From: Paratinospora sagittata | Lineage: Eukaryota > Streptophyta > Magnoliopsida > Ranunculales > Menispermaceae | NCBI GenBank assembly: GCA_035771175.1 | Contig: CM069590.1 | Location: 28,534,821 to 28,598,820, forward strand | Length of the DNA stretch: 64,000 nucleotides | Reading direction: 5' to 3' | Shown: piece by piece, positions 50,662-63,547 of the stretch | Numbering within the stretch: position 1 is the first letter of the stretch | How the letters are laid out: every line of letters begins with the position of its first letter | Position numbers and translations under genes: made by a program | The notes under the pieces: model-generated | Seen by the model: only the letters and a program-made list of their open reading frames with translations | What the model was told of the DNA's origin: nothing | Database searches by the model: none

Positions 50662-51502
50662 ATCATTGTCGAATCCGAAAGCTATTGTTTGATGTGTTCC
50701 TCTTTGATGTGTTATCTTACCGAGACCACTTCATATACTTAGAGTTTTAAACAATGGACAGCCTCTGCAAATCTTAGCACACAAGGGATAAAATGAAGAA
50801 CTAGCTGAACATCAAGACAGATTGCAATTTTGATTCAATTCGAAGCCTTTTTTTGCAAAGGCAAGAATCATTACTTTCTTCTCTTGAAAAACTCTTCGAA
50901 AAGCTCAATCTAACTTGCAAATATCGTGCGTGTTGAATTTTTGAAAATCAGAGAATGAGTGTTTTATAAAATTTGAAGTTGAAGGTTAAAGAGCAAGAGT
51001 ACTAAAAAATGATTTGAATTCAAAACATTGTTCAATCTAAAGTTTTTTGGGGGTGCGAGACAATGGGAATCATCTAGGTGTTACTAGAGAATATTTCAAT
51101 TAAGATAACCTGGCAAAACTGTGAAGGAATAGAAAAATCGAGCAAGCAGAAGTGCCCACATTTTTCTCGTTAGAAATATAAGATTTTAGTCTAAGACGTG
51201 CAAATTGCTGGATAGCCTTATTTTTGAAAAATTAATATTTTGACACTAAAGAACCATTTCATTGACTCAAAACACTTTGATATAAGATTAAACACTTTTA
51301 AATAATTGAAAACTCATTAAAATTATGATTAAAAGCTTTCAGAAAATAATTTTTTTCAAAATGAAATACTATATCGAAAGTGATTTTGAAGACTTTGCAA
51401 TTTTTAGAGTTTTAGTGCTGAGATTATTCGAGGGGTTACCCTACACACCAGAGATCAAACTAATGCATTAGACATGAGATATGTCTTCGTTCTTCGAGCT
51501 TG
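50662..51502 (+). repeat. Monomer 60: B head, L tail (841 bp), copy of unit 58
   Basis: Carries atggacagcc like unit 58. The next unit is C rather than A, which marks the end of the duplicated segment. Confidence 0.97.
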
Positions 51503-52367
51503 ATCTTTGTAGAATTCGAAAGCTATTGTTTGATGTGTTCTTGATGCAAAACAGGTGATGTGTCCCTTTTTGATGTGTTATCTTACCGAGACAACTTCAT
51601 ATACTTAGAGTTTTAAACAATGGATAGCCTCTGCAAATCTTAGCACACAAGGGATAAAATGAAGAACTAGCTGAACATCAAGACAGATTGCAATTTTGAT
51701 TCAATTCGAAGCATTTTTTTGCAAAGGCAAGAATCATTACTTTCTTCTCTTGAAAAACTCTACGAAAAGCTCAATCTAACTTGCAAATATCGTGCGTGTT
51801 GAATTTTTGAAAATCAGAGAATAAGTGTTTTATAAAATTTGAAGTTGAAGGTTAAAGAGCAAGAGTACTACAAAATGATTTGAATTCAAAACATTGTTCA
51901 ATCTAAAGTTTTTTGGGCGTGCGAGACAATGGGAATCATCTAGGTGTTACTAGAGAATATTTCAATTAAGATAACCTGGCAAAACTGTGAAGGAATAGAA
52001 AAATCGAGCAAGCAGAAGTGCCCACATTTTTCTCGTTAGAAATATAAGATTTTAGTCTAAGACGTGCCAATTGCTGGATAGCCTTATTTTTGAAAAATTA
52101 ATATTTTGACACTAAAGAACCATTTCATTGACTCAAAACACTTTGATATAAGAAAAAACACTTTTAAATAATTCAAAACTCTTTAAAATTATGATTAAAA
52201 CCTTTCGAAAAACATTTTTGTAAAAATGAAATACTATATCGAAAGTGATTTTGAAGACTTTGCAGTTTTCAGAGTTTTAGTGCTAAGATTGATCGAGGGG
52301 TTACCTTACACACCAGAGATCAAACTAATGCATTAGACATGAGATATGTCTTCGTTCTTCGAGCTTG
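51503..52367 (+). repeat. Monomer 61: C head, gaaa tail (865 bp)
   Basis: Standard C with gcattttttt, aaaactgtg, agaaaaaacac, ctttcgaaaaac and tgcagttttc. Resembles unit 38 but has tcgttag and gatgtgttc. Confidence 0.97.
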
Positions 52368-53232
52368 ATCATTGTAGAATTCGAAAGCTATTGTTTGATG
52401 TGTTCTTGATGCAAAACAGGTGATGTGTTCCTCTTTGATGTGTTATCTTACCGAGACCACTTCATATACTTAGAGTTTTAAACAATGGGTAGCATCTGCA
52501 AATCTTAGCACACAAGGGATAAAATGAAGAACTAGCTGAACATCAAGCCAGATTGCAATTTTGATTCAATTCGAAGCTTTTTTTTGCAAAGGCAAGAATC
52601 ATTACTTTCTTCTCTTGAAAAACTCTTCGAAAAGCTCAGTCTAACTTGCAAATATCGTGCGTGTTGAATTTTTGAAAATCAGAGAATGAGTGTTTTATAA
52701 AATTCGAAGTTGAAGGTTAAAGAGCAAGAGTACTAAAAAATGATTTGAATTCAAAACATTGTTCAATATAAAGTTTTTTGCGCGTGCGAGACAATGGGAA
52801 TCATCTAGGTGTTACTAGAGAATATTTCAATTAAGATAACCTGGCAAAACTGTGAAGGAATAGAAAAATCGAGCAAGCAGAAGTGCCCACATTTTTCTCG
52901 TTAGAAATATCAGATTTTTGTCTAAGACGTGCCAATTGCTGGATAGCCTTATTTTTGAAAAATTAATATTTTGACACTAAAGAACCATTTCAATGACTCA
53001 AAACACTTTGATATAAGAAGAAACACTTTTAAATAATTCAAAACTCATTAAAATTATGATTAAAACCTTTCGGAAAACATTTTTGTAAAAATGAAATACT
53101 ATATCGAAAGTGATTTTGAAGACTTTGCAATTTTCAGAGTTTTAGTGCTAAGATTGATCGAGGGGTTACCTTACACACCAGAGATCAAACTAATGCATTA
53201 GACATGAGATATGTCTTCGTTCTTCGAGCTTG
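52368..53232 (+). repeat. Monomer 62: A2 head, A1 body, gaag tail (865 bp)
   Basis: Has gggtagcatc, atcaagccag, gctttttttt, gctcagtc, aaattcgaag, caatataaag, gcgcg, atcagatttttg and agaagaaac. It contains parts of A2, A1 and A2/A1 types. Confidence 0.96.
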
Positions 53233-54073
53233 ATCATTGTCGAATCCGAAAGCTATTGTTTGATGTGTTCCTCTTTGATGTGTTATCTTACCGAGACCAC
53301 TTCATATACTTAGAGTTTTAAACAATGGATAGCCTCTGCAAATCTTAGCACACAAGGGATAAAATGAAGAACTAGCTGAACATCAAGACAGATTGCAATT
53401 TTGATTCAATTCGAAGCCTTTTTTTGCAAAGGCAAGAATCATTACTTTCTTCTCTTGAAAAACTCTTCGAAATGCTCAATCTAACTTGCAAATATCGTGC
53501 GTGTTGAATTTTTGAAAATCAGAGAATGAGTGTTTTATAAAATTTGAAGTTGAAGGTTAAAGAGCAAGAGTACTAAAAAATGATTTGAATTCAAAACATT
53601 GTTCAATCTAAAGTTTTTTGGGGGTGCGAGACAATGGGAATCATCTAGGTGTTACTAGAGAATATTTCAATTAAGATAACCTGGCAAAACTGTGAAGGAA
53701 TAGAAAAATCGAGCAAGCAGAAGTGCCCACATTTTTCTCGTTAGAAATATAAGATTTTAGTCTAAGACGTGCAAATTGCTGGATAGCCTTATTTTTGAAA
53801 AATTAATATTTTGACACTAAAGAACCATTTCATTGACTCAAAACACTTTGATATAAGATTAAACACTTTTAAATAATTGAAAACTCATTAAAATTATGAT
53901 TAAAAGCTTTCAGAAAATAATTTTTTTCAAAATGAAATACTATATCGAAAGTGATTTTGAAGACTTTGCAATTTTTAGAGTTTTAGTGCTGAGATTATTC
54001 GAGGGGTTACCCTACACACCAGAGATCAAACTAATGCATTAGACATGAGATATGTCTTCGTTCTTCGAGCTTG
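53233..54073 (+). repeat. Monomer 63: B head, L tail (841 bp)
   Basis: Standard B-L unit with one private change, cgaaatgctc. Confidence 0.97.
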
Positions 54074-54938
54074 ATCATTGTAGAATTCGAAAGCTATTGT
54101 TTGATGTGTTCTTGATGCAAAACAGGTGATGTGTCCCTTTTTGATGTGTTATCTTACCGAGACAACTTCATATACTTAGAGTTTTAAACAATGGATAGCC
54201 TCTGCAAATCTTAGCACACAAGGGATAAAATGAAGAACTAGCTGAACATCAAGACAGATTGCAATTTTGATTCAATTCGAAGCATTTTTTTGCAAAGGCA
54301 AGAATCATTACTTTCTTCTCTTGAAAAACTCTACGAAAAGCTCAATCTAACTTGCAAATATCGTGCGTGTTGAATTTTTGAAAATCAGAGAATAAGTGTT
54401 TTATAAAATTTGAAGTTGAAGGTTAAAGAGCAAGAGTACTACAAAATGATTTGAATTCAAAACATTGTTCAATCTAAAGTTTTTTGGGCGTGCGAGACAA
54501 TGGGAATCATCTAGGTGTTACTAGAGAATATTTCAATTAAGATAACCTGGCAAAACTGTGAAGGAATAGAAAAATCGAGCAAGCAGAAGTGCCCACATTT
54601 TTCTCGTTAGAAATATAAGATTTTAGTCTAAGACGTGCCAATTGCTGGATAGCCTTATTTTTGAAAAATTAATATTTTGACACTAAAGAACCATTTCATT
54701 GACTCAAAACACTTTGATATAAGAATAAACACTTTTAAATAATTCAAAACTCTTTAAAATTATGATTAAAACCTTTCGAAAAACATTTTTGTAAAAATGA
54801 AATACTATATCGAAAGTGATTTTGAAGACTTTGCAGTTTTCAGAGTTTTAGTGCTAAGATTGATCGAGGGGTTACCTTACACACCAGAGATCAAACTAAT
54901 GCATTAGACATGAGATATGTCTTCGTTCTTCGAGCTTG
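54074..54938 (+). repeat. Monomer 64: mixed A/C head, C body, gaat tail (865 bp)
   Basis: Starts atcattgtag (A) but has tgtccctttttg, gagacaac, gcattttttt and ctctacgaa (C). Either a junction in the first 60 bp or a t-to-a reversion. Tail is agaataaac with ctttcgaaaaac and tgcagttttc. Confidence 0.96.
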
Positions 54939-55803
54939 ATCATTGTAGAATTCGAAAGCTATTGTTTGATGTGTTCTTGATGCAAAACAGGTGATGTGCT
55001 CCTCTTTGATGTGTTATCTTACCGAGACCACTTCATATACTTAGAGTTTTAAACAATGGGTATCCTCTGCAAATCTTAGCACACAAGGGATAAAATGAAG
55101 AACTAGCTGAACATCAAGACAGATTGCAATTTTGATTCAATTCGAAGCCTTTTTTTGCAAAGGCAAGAATCATTACTTTCTTCTCTTGAAAAACTCTTCG
55201 AAAAGCTCAGTCTAACTTGCAAATATCGTGCGTGTTGAATTTTTGAAAATCAGAGAATGAGTGTTTTATAAAATTTGAAGTTGAAGGTTAAAGAGCAAGA
55301 GTACTACAAAATGATTTGAATTCAAAACATTGTTCAATCTAAAATTTTTGGGGCGTGCGAGACAATGGGAATCATCTAGGTGTTACTAGAGAATATTTCA
55401 ATTAAGATAACCAGGCAAAACGGTGAAGGAATAGAAAAATCGAGCAAGCAGAAGTGCCCACATTTTTCTCGTTAGAAATATCAGATTTTAGTCTAAGACG
55501 TGCCAATTGCTGGATAGCCTTATTTTTGAAAAATTAATATTTTGACACTAAAGAACCATTTCAATGACTCAAAACACTTTGATATAAGAAGAAACACTTT
55601 TAAATAATTCAAAACTCATTAAAATTATGATTAAAACCTTTCGGAAAACATTTTTGTAAAAATGAAATACTATATCGAAAGTGATTTTGAAGACTTTGCA
55701 ATTTTCAGAGTTTTAGTGCTAAGATTGATCGAGGGGTTACCTTACACACCAGAGATCAAACTAATGCATTAGACATGAGATATGTCTTCGTTCTTCGAGC
55801 TTG
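54939..55803 (+). repeat. Monomer 65: A head, fusion body, gaag tail (865 bp)
   Basis: Has gatgtgctcc, gggtatcctc, gctcagtc, aaatttttgggg and aaccaggc. Last gaag tail of the window. The gctcagtc marker links it to unit 62. Confidence 0.97.
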
Positions 55804-56624
55804 ATCATTGTCGAATCCGAAAGCTATTGTTTGATGTGTTATCTTACCGAGACCACTTCATATACTTAGAGTTTTAAACAATGGATAGCCTCTGCAAATC
55901 TTAGCACACAAGGGATAAAATGAAGAACTAGCTGAACATCAAGACAGATTGCAATTTTGATTCAATTCGAAGCCTTTTTTTTTGCAAAGGCAAGAATCAT
56001 TACTTTCTTCTCTTGAAAAACTTTTCGAAAACCTCAATCTAACTTGCAAATATCGTGCGTGTTGAATTTTAGAAAATCAGAGAATGAGTGAAAATTTGAA
56101 GTTGAAGGTTAAAGAGCAAGAGTACTACAAAATGATTTGAATTCAAAACATTGTTCAATCTAAAGTTTTTTGGGCGTGCGAGACAATGGGAATCATCTAG
56201 GTGTTACTAGAGAATATTTCAATTAAGATAACCTGGCAAAACGGTGAAGGAATAGAAAAATCGAGCAAGCAGAAGTGCCCACATTTTTCTCGTTTGAAAT
56301 ATCAGATTTTAGTCTAAGACGTGCCAATTGCTGGATAGCCTTATTTTTGAAAAATTAATATTTTGACACTAAAGAACCATTACATTGACTCAAAACACTT
56401 TGATATAAGAATAAACACTTTTAAATAATTCAAAACTCTTTAAAATTATGATTAAAACCTTTCGGAAAACATTTTTGTAAAAATGAAATACTATATCAAA
56501 AGTGATTTTGAAGACTTTGCAATTTTCAGAGTTTTAGTGCTAAGATTGATCGAGGGGTTACCTTACACACCAGAGATCAAACTAATGCATTAGACATGAG
56601 ATATGTCTACGTTCTTCGAGCTTG
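55804..56624 (+). repeat. Monomer 66: B head with 40 bp deletion, gaat tail (821 bp)
   Basis: Shortest unit. The head goes from attgtcgaatcc to tgatgtgttatc, losing both spacings of the tgatgtgtt triplet. It also lacks ttttat (gagtgaaaattt) and has two extra T in its T tract. Together these account exactly for 821 bp. Others: gaattttaga, tcgtttgaaat, ccattacattg, gtctacg. Confidence 0.97.
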
Positions 56625-57489
56625 ATCATTGTAGAATTCGAAAGCTATTGTTTGATGTGTTCTTGATGCAAAACAGGTGATGTGTTCCTCTTTGATGTGT
56701 TATCTTACCGAGACCACTTCATATACTTAGAGTTTTAAACAATGGATAGCCTCTGCAAATCTTAGCACACAAGGGATAAAATGAAGATCTAGCTTAACAT
56801 CAAGACAGATTGCAATTTTGATTCAATTCGAAGCCTTTTTTTGCAAAGGCAAGAATCATTACTTTCTTCTCTTGAAAAACTCTTCGAAAAGCTCAATCTA
56901 ACTTGCAAATATCGTGCGTGTTGAATTTTTGAAAATCAGAGAATGAGTGTTTTACAAAATTTGAAGTTGAAGGTTAAAGAGCAAGAGTACTACAAAATGA
57001 TTTGAATTCAAAACATTGTTCAATCTAAAGTTTTTTGGGCGTGCGAGACAATGGGAATCATCTAGGTGTTACTAGAGAATATTTCAATTAAGATAACCTG
57101 GCAAAACGGTGAAGGAATAGAAAAATCGAGCAAGCAGAAGTGCCCACATTTTTCTCGTTAGAAATATCAGATTTTAGTCTAAGACGTGCCAATTGCTGGA
57201 TAGCCTTATTTTTGAAAAATTAATATTTTGACACTAAAGAACCATTTCATTGACTCAAAACACTTTGATATAAGAATAAACACTTTTAAATAATTCAAAA
57301 CTCTTTAAAATTATGATTAAAACCTTTCGGAAAACATTTTTGTAAAAATGAAATACTATATCGAAAGTGATTTTGAAGACTTTGCAATTTTCAGAGTTTT
57401 AGTGCTAAGGTTGATCGAGGGGTTGCCTTACACACCAGAGATCAAACTAATGCATTAGACATGAGATATGTCTTCGTTCTTCGAGCTTG
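56625..57489 (+). repeat. Monomer 67: A head, gaat tail (865 bp)
   Basis: Has gaagatctagcttaac, ttttacaaaattt, gggcg, aaaacggtg, atatcag, aggttgatcg and ggttgcc. The second half is A2-like. Confidence 0.97.
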
Positions 57490-58355
57490 ATCATTGTAGA
57501 ATTCGAAAGCTATTGTTTGATGTGTTCTTGATGCAAAACAGGTGATGTGTTCCTCTTTGATGTGTTATCTTACCGAGACCACTTCATATACTTAGAGTTT
57601 TAAACAATGGATAGCCTCTGCAAATCTTAGCACACAAGGGATAAAATGAAGAACTAGCTGAACATCAAGACAGATTGCAATTTTGATTCAATTCGAATCC
57701 TTTTTTTGCAAAGGCAAGAATCATTACTTTCTTCTCTTGAAAAACTCTTCGAAAAGCTCAATCTAACTTGCAAATATCGTGCGTGTTGAATTTTTGAAAA
57801 TCAGAGAATGAGTGTTTTATAAAATTTGAAGTTGAAGGTTAAAGAGCAAGAGTACTAAAAAATGATTTGAATTCAAAACATTGTTCAATCTAAAGTTTTT
57901 TGGGGGTGCGAGACAATGGGAATCATCTAGGTGTTACTAGAGAATATTTCAATTAAGATAACCTAGCAAAACTGTGAAGGAATAGAAAAATCGAGCAAGC
58001 AGAAGTGCCCACATTTTTCTCGTTAGAAATATAAGATTTTAGTCTAAGACGTGCAAATTGCTGGATAGCCTTATTTTTGAAAAATTAATATTTTGACACT
58101 AAAGAACCATTTCATTGACTCAAAACACTTTGATATAAGATTAAACACTTTTAAATAATTGAAAACTCATTAAAATTATGATTAAAAGCTTTCAGAAAAT
58201 AATTTTTTTCAAAATGAAATACTATATCGAAAGTGATTTTGAAGACTTTGCAATTTTTAGAGTTTTAGTGCTGAGATTATTCGAGGGGTTACCCTACACA
58301 CCAGAGATCAAACTAATGCATTAGACATGAGATATGTCTTCGTTCTTCGAGCTTG
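57490..58355 (+). repeat. Monomer 68: A head, L tail (866 bp)
   Basis: B-L body (gggggtg, gtgcaaatt, gattattcg) with an undeleted A head. Private changes: attcgaatcc and aacctagc. Confidence 0.97.
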
Positions 58356-59220
58356 ATCTTTGTAGAATTCGAAAGCTATTGTTTGATGTGTTCTTGATGC
58401 AAAACAGGTGATGTGTCCCTTTTTGATGTGTTATCTTACCGAGACAACTTCATATACTTAGAGTTTTAAACAATGGATAGCCTCTGCAAATCTTAGCACA
58501 CAAGGGATAAAATGAAGAACTAGCTGAACATCAAGACAGATTGCAATTTTGATTCAATTCGAAGCATTTTTTTGCAAAGGCAAGAATCATTACTTTCTTC
58601 TCTTGAAAAACTCTACGAAAAGCTCAATCTAACTTGCAAATATCGTGCGTGTTGAATTTTTGAAAATCAGAGAATAAGTGTTTTATAAAATTTCAAGTTG
58701 AAGGTTAAAGAGCAAGAGTACTACAAAATGATTTGAATTCAAAACATTGTTCAATCTAAAGTTTTTTGGGCGTGCGAGACAATGAGAATCATCTAGGTGT
58801 TACTAGAGAATATTTCAATTAAGATAACCTGGCAAAACTGTGAAGGAATAGAAAAATCGAGCAAGCAGAAGTGCCCACATTTTTCTCGTTAGAAATATAA
58901 GATTTTAGTCTAAGACGTGCCAATTGCTGGATAGCCTTATTTTTGAAAAATTAATATTTTGACACTAAAGAACCATTTCATTGACTCAAAACACTTTGAT
59001 ATAAGAATAAACACTTTTAAATAATTCAAAACTCTTTAAAATTATGATTAAAACCTTTCGGAAAACATTTTTGTAAAAATGAAATACTATATCGAAAGTG
59101 ATTTTGAAGACTCTGCAATTTTCAGAGTTTTAGTGCTAAGATTGATCGAGGGGTTACCTTACACACCAGAGATCAAACTAATGCATTAGACATGAGATAT
59201 GTCTTCGTTCTTCGAGCTTG
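58356..59220 (+). repeat. Monomer 69: C head, gaat tail (865 bp)
   Basis: C head and body with aaatttcaag and acaatgagaatc. The tail is non-C (ctttcggaaaac, gactctgcaatt). Confidence 0.97.
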
Positions 59221-60086
59221 ATCATTGTAGAATTCGAAAGCTATTGTTTGATGTGTTCTTGATGCAAAACAGGTGATGTGTTCCTCTTTGATGTGTTATC
59301 TTACCGAGACCACTTCATATACTTAGAGTTTTAAACAATGGATAGCCTCTGCAAATCTTAGCACACAAGGGATAAAATGAAGAACTAGCTGAACATCAAG
59401 ACAGATTGCAATTTTGATTCAATTCGAAGCCTTTTTTTGCAAAGGCAAGAATCATTACTTTCTTCTCTTGAAAAACTCTTCGAAAAGCTCAATCTAACTT
59501 GCAAATATCGTGCGTGTTGAATTTTTGAAAATCAGAGAATGAGTGTTTTATAAAATTTGAAGTTGAAGGTTAAAGAGCAAGAGTACTAAAAAATGATTTG
59601 AATTCAAAACATTGTTCAATCTAAAGTTTTTTGGGGGTGCGAGACAATGGGAATCATCTAGGTGTTACTAGAGAATATTTCAATTAAGATAACCTGGCAA
59701 AACTGTGAAGGAATAGAAAAAACGAGCAAGCAGAAGTGCCCACATTTTTCTCGTTAGAAATATAAGATTTTAGTCTAAGACGTGCAAATTGCTGGATAGC
59801 CTTATTTTTGAAAAATTAATATTTTGACACTAAAGAACCATTTCATTGACTCAAAACACTTTGATATAAGATTAAACACTTTTAAATAATTGAAAACTCA
59901 TTAAAATTATGATTAAAAGCTTTCAGAAAATAATTTTTTTCAAAATGAAATACTATATCGAAAGTTATTTTGAAGACTTTGCAATTTTTAGAGTTTTAGT
60001 GCTGAGATTGATCGAGGGGTTACCCTACACACCAGAGATCAAACTAATGCATTAGACATGAGATATGTCTTCGTTCTTCGAGCTTG
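59221..60086 (+). repeat. Monomer 70: A head, L tail (866 bp)
   Basis: Body gggggtg and aaaaaacgagc, with private gaaagttatttt. The tail ends in gattgatcg, the left-zone form of L and unlike the centre. Confidence 0.97.
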
Positions 60087-60951
60087 ATCTTTGTAGAATT
60101 CGAAAGCTATTGTTTGATGTGTTCTTGATGCAAAACAGGTGATGTGTCCCTTTTTGATGTGTTATCTTACCGAGACAACTTCATATACTTAGAGTTTTAA
60201 ACAATGGATAGCCTCTGCAAATCTTAGCACACAAGGGATAAAATGAAGAACTAGCTGAACATCAAGACAGATTGCAATTTTGGTTCAATTCGAAGCATTT
60301 TTTTGCAAAGGCAAGAATCATTACTTTCTTCTCTTGAAAAACTCTACGAAAAGCTCAATCTAACTTGCAAATATCGTGCGTGTTGAATTTTTGAAAATCA
60401 GAGAATAAGTGTTTTATAAAATTTGAAGTTGAAGGTTAAAGAGCAAGAGTACTACAAAATGATTTGAATTCAAAACATTGTTCAATCTAAAGTTTTTTGG
60501 GCGTGCGAGACAATGGGAATCATCTAGGTGTTACTAGAGAATATTTCAATTAAGATAACCTGGCAAAACTGTGAAGGAATAGAAAAATCGAGCAAGCAGA
60601 AGTGCCCACATTTTTCTCGTTAGAAATATAAGATTTTAGTCTAAGACGTGCCAATTGCTGGATAGCCTTATTTTTGAAAAATTAATATTTTGACACTAAA
60701 GAACCATTTCATTGACTCAAAACACTTTGATATAAGAATAAACACTTTTAAATAATTCAAAACTCTTTAAAATTATGATTAAAACCTTTCGGAAAACATT
60801 TTTGTAAAAATGAAATACTATATCGAAAGTGATTTTGAAGACTTTGCAATTTTCAGAGTTTTAGTGCTAAGGTTGATCGAGGGGTTGCCTTACACACCAG
60901 AGATCAAACTAATGCATTAGACATGAGATATGGCTTCGTTCTTCGAGCTTG
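60087..60951 (+). repeat. Monomer 71: C head, gaat tail with A2 end (865 bp)
   Basis: C head and body with ttttggttcaa. The tail has A2 markers aggttgatcg and ggttgcc. Private change atatggctt. Confidence 0.97.
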
Positions 60952-61816
60952 ATCATTGTAGAATTCGAAAGCTATTTTTTGATGTGTTCTTGATGCAAAA
61001 CAGGTGATGTGTTCCTCTTTGATGTGTTATCTTACCGAGACCACTTCATATACTTAGAGTTTTAAACAATGGATAGCCTCTGCAAATCTTAGCACACAAG
61101 GGATAAAATGAAGAACTAGCTGAACATCAAGACAGATTGCAATTTTGATTCAATTCGAAGCCTTTTTTTGCAAAGGCAAGAATCATTACTTTCTTCTCTT
61201 GAAAAACTCTTCGAAAACCTCAATCTAACTTGCAAATATCCTGCGTGTTGTATTTTTGAAAATCAGAGAATAAGTGTTTTATAAAATTTGAAGTTGAAGG
61301 TTAAAGAGCAAGAGTACTACAAAATGATTTGAATTCAAAACATTGTTCAATCTAAAGTTTTTTGGGCGTGCGAGACAATGGGAATCATCTAGGTGTTACT
61401 AGAGAATATTTCAATTAAGATAACCTGGCAAAACGGTGAAGGAATAGAAAAATCGAGCAAGCAGACGTGCCCACATTTTTCTCGTTAGAAATATCAGATT
61501 TTAGTCTAAGACGTGGCAATTGCTGGATAGCCTTATTTTTGAAAAATTAATATTTTGACACTAAAGAACCATTTCATTGACTCAAAACACTTTGATATAA
61601 GAATAAACACTTTTAAATAATTCAAAACTCTTTAAAATTATGATTAAAACCTTTCGGAAAACATTTTTGTAAAAATGAAATACTATATCGAAAGTGATTT
61701 TGAAGACTTTGCAATTTTCAGAGTTTTAGTGCTAAGGTTGATCGAGGGGTTGCCTTACACACCAGAGATCAAACTAATGCATTAGACATGAGATATGTCT
61801 TCGTTCTTCGAGCTTG
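60952..61816 (+). repeat. Monomer 72: A2 body without gggtag, gaat tail (865 bp)
   Basis: Has atggatagcc but otherwise A2: gaaaacctc, atatcctgcg, gttgtattttt, aggttgatcg, ggttgcc. Private: gctattttttg, gcagacgtgc and acgtggcaatt. Confidence 0.97.
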
Positions 61817-62682
61817 ATCATTGTAGAATTCGAAAGATATTGTTTGATGTGTTCTTGATGCAAAACAGGTGATGTGTTCCTCTTTGATGTGTTATCTTAC
61901 CGAGACCACTTCATATACTTAGAGTTTTAAACAATGGATAGCCTCTGCAAATCTTAGCACACAAGGGATAAAATGAAGAACTAGCTGAACATCAAGACAG
62001 ATTGCAATTTTGATTCAATTCGAAGCCTTTTTTTGCAAAGGCAAGAATCATTACTTTCTTCTCTTGAAAAACTCTTCGAAAACCTCAATCTAACTTGCAA
62101 ATATCCTGCGTGTTGTATTTTTGAAAATCAGAGAATGAGTGTTTTATTAAATTTGAAGTTGAAGGTTAAAGAGCAAGAGTACTACATAATGATTTGAATT
62201 CAAAACATTGTTCAATCTAAAGTTTTTTGGGCGTGCGAGACAATGGGAATCATCTAGGTGTTACTAGAGAATATTTCAATTAAGATAACCTGGCAAAACG
62301 GTGAAGGAATAGAAAAATCGAGCAAGCAGAAGTGCCCACATTTTTCTCGTTAGAAATATAAGATTTTAGTCTAAGACGTGCAAATTGCTGGATAGCCTTA
62401 TTTTTGAAAAATTAATATTTTGACACTAAAGAACCATTTCATTGACTCAAAACACTTTGATATAAGATTAAACACTTTTAAATAATTGAAAACTCATTAA
62501 AATTATGATTAAAAGCTTTCAGAAAATAATTTTTTTCAAAATGAAATACTATATCGAAAGTGATTTTGAAGACTTTGCAATTTTTAGAGTTTTAGTGCTG
62601 AGATTATTCGAGGGGTTACCCTACACACCAGAGATCAAACTAATGCATTAGACATGAGATATGTCTTCGTTCTTCGAGCTTG
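61817..62682 (+). repeat. Monomer 73: A3 body, L tail (866 bp)
   Basis: Has gaaagatatt, gaaaacctc, atatcctgcg, tttattaaattt and tacataatg, then switches to an L tail with gattattcg. A fusion of A3 and L. Confidence 0.97.
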
Positions 62683-63547
62683 ATCTTTGTAGAATTCGAA
62701 AGCTATTGTTTGATGTGTTCTTGATGCAAAACAGGTGATGTGTCCCTTTTTGATGCGTTATCTTACCGAGACAACTTCATATACTTAGAGTTTTAAACAA
62801 TGGGTAGCCTCTGCAAATCTTAGCACACAAGGGATAAAATGAAGAACTAGCTGAACATCAAGACAGATTGCAATTTTGATTCAATTCGAAGCCTTTTTTT
62901 GCAAAGGCAAGAATCATTACTTTCTTCTCTTGAAAAACTTTTCGAAAACCTCAATCTAACTTGCAAATATCCTGCGTGTTGTATTTTTGAAAATCAGAGA
63001 ATAAGTGTTTTATAAAATTTGAAGTTGAAGGTTAAAGAGCAAGAGTACTACAAAATGATTTGAATTCAAAACATTGTTCAATCTAAAGTTTTTTGGGCGT
63101 GCGAGACAATGGGAATCATCTAGGCGTTACTAGAGAATATTTCAATTAAGATAACCTGGCAAAACGGTGAAGGAATAGAAAAATCGAGCAAGCAGAAGTG
63201 CCCACATTTTTCTCGTTAGAAATATCAGATTTTAGTCTAAGACGTGCCAATTGCTGGATAGCCTTATTTTTGAAAAATTAATATTTTGACCCTAAAGAAC
63301 CATTACATTGACTCAAAACACTTTGATATAAGAATAAACACTTTTAAATAATTCAAAACTCTTTAAAATTATGATTAAAACCTTTCGGAAAACATTTTTG
63401 TAAAAATGAAATACTATATCAAAAGTGATTTTGAAGACTTTGCAATTTTCAGAGTTTTAGTGCTAAGATTGATCGAGGGGTTACCTTACACACCAGAGAT
63501 CAAACTAATGCATTAGACATGAGATATGTCTACGTTCTTCGAGCTTG
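62683..63547 (+). repeat. Monomer 74: C head, A2 body, gaat tail (865 bp)
   Basis: C head with gatgcgttatc, then gggtagcc, acttttcgaaaacctc and atatcctgcg. Others: taggcgtt, tgaccctaaag. Its ccattacattg, tatcaaaagtg and gtctacg match the tail of unit 66. Confidence 0.97.

Larger units (their letters stand above)
48091..51502 (+). repeat. Tandem duplication of a 1706 bp dimer (units 57-58 and 59-60)
   Basis: The block 48091-49796 is followed directly by 49797-51502 with the same private markers: aattcaagac, aaaaaacgagc and tcgtcagaaat in the first monomer, atggacagcc in the second. I saw no difference between the copies when scanning by eye. This is the freshest duplication I could find in the array. 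Confidence 0.88.
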
